Source of the DNA: Adiantum capillus-veneris
Lineage: Eukaryota > Streptophyta > Polypodiopsida > Polypodiales > Pteridaceae
Direction: 5' to 3'
DNA length: 64,000 bases
NCBI GenBank assembly: GCA_014529385.2
Contig: CM043968.1
Coordinates: 125,945,518-126,009,517 of the forward strand
Of this stretch, positions 60,305 to 64,000 are shown in pieces (position 1 is the stretch's first letter; the number at the start of each line of letters is the position of its first letter). The notes under the pieces are model-generated. The model was not told the origin of the DNA and made no database searches. It saw nothing but the letters and a program-made list of their open reading frames with translations. The position numbers were made by a program, and so were the translations under genes.

Positions 60305-61523
60305 CTAGTTGTTTTCCGACCACTTTTCGGCCGCCGTCCGGCCATAATATTCCGGCAAAAAAGAATATTTCGGCGAAAAAAAGTCTCGGGGGCCTCCACC
60401 CCCGAGGCCTTTAAAGTTGCCCCTGATTCTTGTCCGTGAAAATTTTGGTTTCCGATGAATGATTTTCCTTCACGCACGATGGCTTCTCCTCATAATGGGG
60501 GCCTTACAAATGTGCGCTTTTACCACATAAAATTACAAGGGTAAATCAGGCTCCAGCTCCCTCTCCTTTTCCTTTTCAAACCTCTTTCCTTGATCAAACT
60601 TTTTAACTCTACAATCATAGTGACATGAAACCGTTCCTAAATTTTAACATCAACCTGAAATTGATTAAAGACACAAATTGAAACGATGATATCCTTGATA
60701 GGAGCTCGCTAACAACCCCTTCACTTGCATGTCCTTTTCCAACAACCCATGCTGCCTGACAACCTTCATCACCTCATTTTAGTGCCTTGCATAGCCACAT
60801 GTCAAAGCTCCACAAAGCATGTCTTTTTCCAACAACCTCTGCCTAACTTACTCATCATGAATTTGTGGCTTTGCATGTCAGTGTCTTGCATAGTGATGCA
60901 TGCATTCAAGTTGCAAGTATAGGTACAAGCAATTGAAGACAGGCCTTGCTTTGAATTTGGTGGAAACAACATAGGGATTCTTTGTTATGGCATATCCTAT
61001 AGTACACATTGTCCAAGAGACAACCCATAGTTTCTCAATGTAGCCCCTATTGCTCACATCCTGCAGTACACACTATTCAAGGGACAACTCGTAGCTTCTC
61101 AATCTGGCCCCTATTACACATATCATGCTAGCCTTAAAAAGGCAACTATAGATGATTGAATTTTGGACACATGCCCTCACTTTGCATTGATTGTTGATAA
61201 TGCATCCTAGAGCTTCTTTTCATATTATGCAAGGGATAACCATGTGTCAACCAAAACAATGGCAAGCACGAGGAAATATCCCAAAATTGATGCATTCCAA
61301 GAAACATATATATGTAGGACATATCGTACACACAGTAAGTGTAGTCCAAGAGAGCCAAAATTATCTCGACTTAGCCCATATTGGGTAATTCTTATAGGAG
61401 TTAACATTTGTTGTTGGTTGCTAGTTTAGCCCACTAGCCTGTGAAAGGCAAGCATATGCTATTTCATTTGAATAAAAGCCCTCACTATGCATTGGTTGAA
61501 AGCAACCCTAAGCTTCTTTGAAG
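60305..61523. other. No recognised feature
   Basis: Unrecognised sequence with some repeated phrases ('CAACAACC', 'CTTTTTCCAACAACC' at about 60730 and 60825). No conserved frames. Confidence 0.45.
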
Positions 61524-61665
61524 TAGATCAATTAAACAACTTGTATGGGTTTTTAGGGTTTAAGCCAAATGGGCCGACACCCATCACATCAAAATAGATC
61601 AATTAAATAGCTTGTATGGGTTGTTAGGGTTTAAGCCAGCTGGGCGGACACCCATCACATCAAAC
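61524..61665 (+). repeat. 71-bp tandem duplication near the copia LTR
   Basis: Two units from 61524 and 61595 share 'TAGATCAATTAAA', 'TTGTATGGGTT', 'TTAGGGTTTAAGCC' and 'GACACCCATCACATCAAA'. Confidence 0.92.
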
Positions 61666-61793
61666 GTACTAACCTTATCTTATTTTGATCATATAGAATA
61701 ATAAGGAAATTTGAGGCATTCTAATTCTCAGAGCTCCACTGACACTTGCTCTTCTTCTCTCTTGCACTCTACACACACAGTGCACTCTTCAAG

Positions 61794-61805
61794 TGGCATC
61801 AGAGA
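61794..61805 (+). other. Primer binding site candidate of element G
   Basis: TGGCATCAGAGA differs from the initiator-tRNA-Met complement TGGTATCAGAGC at two of 12 bases. It lies two bases after an LTR-like CA end. Confidence 0.5.
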
Positions 61806-62240
61806 CGAAGGTTGTAGTGCTACTCCTCTTTTGGCATTTCCCTCTTTCCGGCAAGTTTCACATCGGCTACATCAGCAATGGATGAAAGCTCGGAGCTTCC
61901 ATAGCCATGGAGGCCTTGTGAGCTCGGTACATAGAGCTCACATATAAAGGTGGAAAGGGGTTTCCACTCGACAAGCCACAAGAGGAGAGAGATCAAACTT
62001 TCTGTGAGCTCAAAGAGAGAGAAGCAGGTTGCTCAGTTTATGGAAGATTGACAATATGTCATTATTTTGCTCATAACTTGAGCTAGAAAACTTGAATTCT
62101 AAAACTTTTTTTTAAAATAGAAATGAAGGTCTCTTTGACCTCTACAACTTTGTAGAAGAACTTATCAACTTGTTTGGAGTGTAGGTATGTCTAAAATAAA
62201 AAACACAGAGGCTATTTTCTTAGAACAAATTGTGCATTCA

Positions 62241-62244
<4 letters not shown>

Positions 62245-62294
<50 letters not shown>
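62245..62294 (+). repeat. (GA)n microsatellite
   Basis: About 50 bp of GA repeat inside the leader of element G; shorter (CA)n and (CT)n runs follow at 62336-62361. Confidence 0.95.
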
Positions 62295-62298
<4 letters not shown>

Positions 62299-62471
62299 GC
62301 TACATCTCAATTTTCAAGATTGAAGGCCTCAAGAACACACACACACACACTCTCTCTCTCTCAACACTGGCAAGTTCTCCTCTCGATTTCAAATACACAC
62401 ACATGCACTCCGATTTTTGAATTCAACAACCTGTTTTCTCTACTAGCAACATGGGCTTCTCCTGTGACATC

Positions 62472-62642
62472 TACATGCACGGGTGAGGTGCCTCTTCCAT
62501 AGAGGAGTGACACCTAACACCTAACACCATCACCAACACCAACACCAACACCAACACCAATACCAACACTGGCGTCAACATTGGCATCAACAACATCGAC
62601 TACATGCATGGGTGAGTTGCCTCTTCCATAGGGGAGTGACAC
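62472..62642 (+). repeat. 44-bp direct repeat flanking an (ACCAAC)n minisatellite
   Basis: 'CTACATGCA.GGGTGAG.TGCC' through 'GAGTGACACC' occurs at 62472 and 62599. Between them lies a run of ACCAAC units (about 62524-62570). Confidence 0.88.
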
Positions 62643-63726
62643 CGGCACCAACATCGGCATTGTCATTGACTTTGGCAACATCGACTACAAGTTTTCACAT
62701 GCTCTCTGGCATTGTAGAGAGAGACATAGGAAGGCATGTTACAAATTTTTGTTAGCAGTAGATCTATGCATTTTTTAGAGCAACTTTATATTGCAATATG
62801 CGTTCTTGGTATTGATGTATGTTATTTTTGGTTTCAAAGATTGATTTTATATGATTGCTCATGCATAGCTGTTGACCACTTCTTAGAGACAGCTCTCATA
62901 TACATATTTTACACACACAAGGTCACAATTTCTTAGAACACAACAGATTTGTGAGCATCTTTGGTAGTGGCATCCATTATAGTTCTAATGGAAGTTATGG
63001 ATGCATATAGTTTATACATTACTAGCACTCGAGAGTGCTTGTGCTTCGTTGAGAGCATTGTACTCCCCGCAGGGAGTTGGTTTTGTGCTTTTTCTTGTAT
63101 ACTCATTAGCACCTATTTGAGCACATATCCTACGGTTTTGCAATGACAGTTTCACGTTTTGGATATACGTTGTGTTGCAAATACTGCCATTGTACCTTCT
63201 TATGGAGCTGATTTTTTCTCTTTTTGACAGTCCCAACTGTTTTTGAGACTCGGTTTGAAAGAGTCCTTTCTGAGATTGTGGCTAGTCTTGTCTGCATAAC
63301 CTTTTGTGAGAGTTTTTGTGTGAGGTGTTTTGAATCTGAGCACTAGGTATTGGGCTACTAATGTGAGGTGGATTAAGTTTCTAGAGATCCCCATTTGTGG
63401 CATCTCCATAAGATATGTATAGATATGTATAGGTGCCTTGATGCCAAGTTGGCAGTCGTTTGATAGTTTCTTTGAGCAATTTATACGATTTGATGCCCTA
63501 TAAATACTCTTTGTTGGTTTATACATTGTTTTTGTTGAGATTTTAAATCTCTATATAGAGGAGACTTTGTCACATGGAATACATCTAAAACTACCATTAG
63601 TAACTTCATCCCTAAGGGCAAGCTTGTTTTTGGTGATGTTACTTTGCTCACGAAAGAGATTTTCGACCTCAATCTCTTGATACTAGTGTGGGCATGGTGA
63701 TGTGCATATGGAAAGTGGACGTAGCG

Positions 63727-64000
63727 AGAAAAGCAATCAAAGGTAGAAAGTTGTAGTTGCAATTGTTCTCATGATTACAGGAATGTACATAGCAAGAGCC
63801 ATGGATGTCACACAAGGAACATTGAATACTACCATTGTCAAAAGAAAGGACACGTGGAAAAGGATTGCCGCTTATTGCAAAAAGAGAAGGGTAAAGCCAT
63901 TATCGTAAGTTATGCACCTCCTAAGAGCAGTGTGAAGAATCAAGAGCTCAATGTCATTGAGTCTCCACATGTTGATGTTGTTCTTGATGTGCCACGACCA
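63727..64000 (+). pseudogene. Element G gag C-terminus with a damaged zinc knuckle (partial)
   Basis: The open frame after a TAG near 63718 reads 'SCSCNCSHDYRNVHSKSHG', then 'EYYHCQKKGHVEKDC' and a Lys-rich segment. The knuckle should be C-x2-C-x4-H-x4-C; here the first Cys is Tyr (TAC in place of TGC), a likely loss of zinc binding. After it the frame stays open to the window edge ('SSVKNQELNVIESPHVD'), where a copia protease would be expected next. Confidence 0.7.

Larger units (their letters stand above)
61622..64000 (+). mobile_element. Element G: Ty1/copia-type element, runs off the right edge
   Basis: A possible LTR start TGTTAGGG at 61622 and end CTTCA at 61791 are followed by a tRNA-Met-type primer site at 61794. 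A long noncoding or decayed leader with simple repeats follows, then a gag zinc-knuckle region from 63727 to the window end. The LTR left edge is uncertain because the 71-bp duplication overlaps it. The knuckle followed by a Lys-rich linker is usual for copia gags, but RT and integrase are beyond the window. Confidence 0.55.

Overview
The window looks like nuclear DNA of a land plant with a large, repeat-rich genome. The evidence is one intact-looking MIZU-KUSSEI1 (MIZ1/DUF617) gene, a plant-only family, surrounded by plant-type LTR retrotransposons (Athila-like and chromodomain Ty3/gypsy, Ty1/copia), an L1-like LINE, two tRNA-derived SINE candidates, a Tourist-type MITE and many long (GT)n, (GA)n and (CT)n tracts. 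I cannot place the species. A fern, lycophyte or gymnosperm would fit as well as a large angiosperm genome.

Layout. 1-12304 (minus strand) is element A, an Athila-like Ty3/gypsy element. Its 5' LTR (11703-12304) and tRNA-Asp-type primer site are in the window; its 3' LTR lies off the left edge. A is inserted into a decayed pol fragment, C (12305-13727, minus). C abuts B (13728-about 16410, plus), the 3' end of a relative of A. 18136-27366 is a unit of two ~3.3-kb direct repeats flanking a decayed Penelope/TERT-like reverse transcriptase gene on the minus strand. 27.3-32.8 kb holds microsatellites, a tandem duplication, a 441-bp MITE and a SINE candidate. 32844-33632 (minus) is the MIZ1-like gene. 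35280-43895 (plus) is a complete but mutated chromovirus D with 1.65-kb LTRs. 47080-48030 is a copia fragment F. About 48181-53965 (minus) is a second chromovirus E. 53966-55830 is a SINE candidate next to an L1-like LINE fragment. 56-61.5 kb is mostly unrecognised sequence with simple repeats. A copia element G runs off the right edge.

The most unusual content is the 3' half of element A. After a complete integrase with a GPY motif, the polyprotein continues for about 450 residues. This extension holds a second retropepsin-like domain with a canonical DTGA site, while the protease at the usual place has DGGA. It also holds four W-[V/I]-P-K motifs and a C-terminal tail conserved in copy B. 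After the pol stop come a polypurine run, a TATA-like block and a separate ~140-codon ORF (called ORF-X here), all present in both copies although A and B have diverged widely. ORF-X is broken by one nonsense codon in each copy, at different places, so the ancestor was probably intact. This suggests an LTR-retrotransposon lineage with an extra 3' module, possibly expressed from its own promoter.

Nearly all mobile-element genes here are inactivated by nonsense codons, frameshifts or internal duplications. Element A is the least damaged: its gag-pol lies in essentially one frame, with four nonsense codons and two frameshifts. The MIZ1-like gene is the only host gene I can support.
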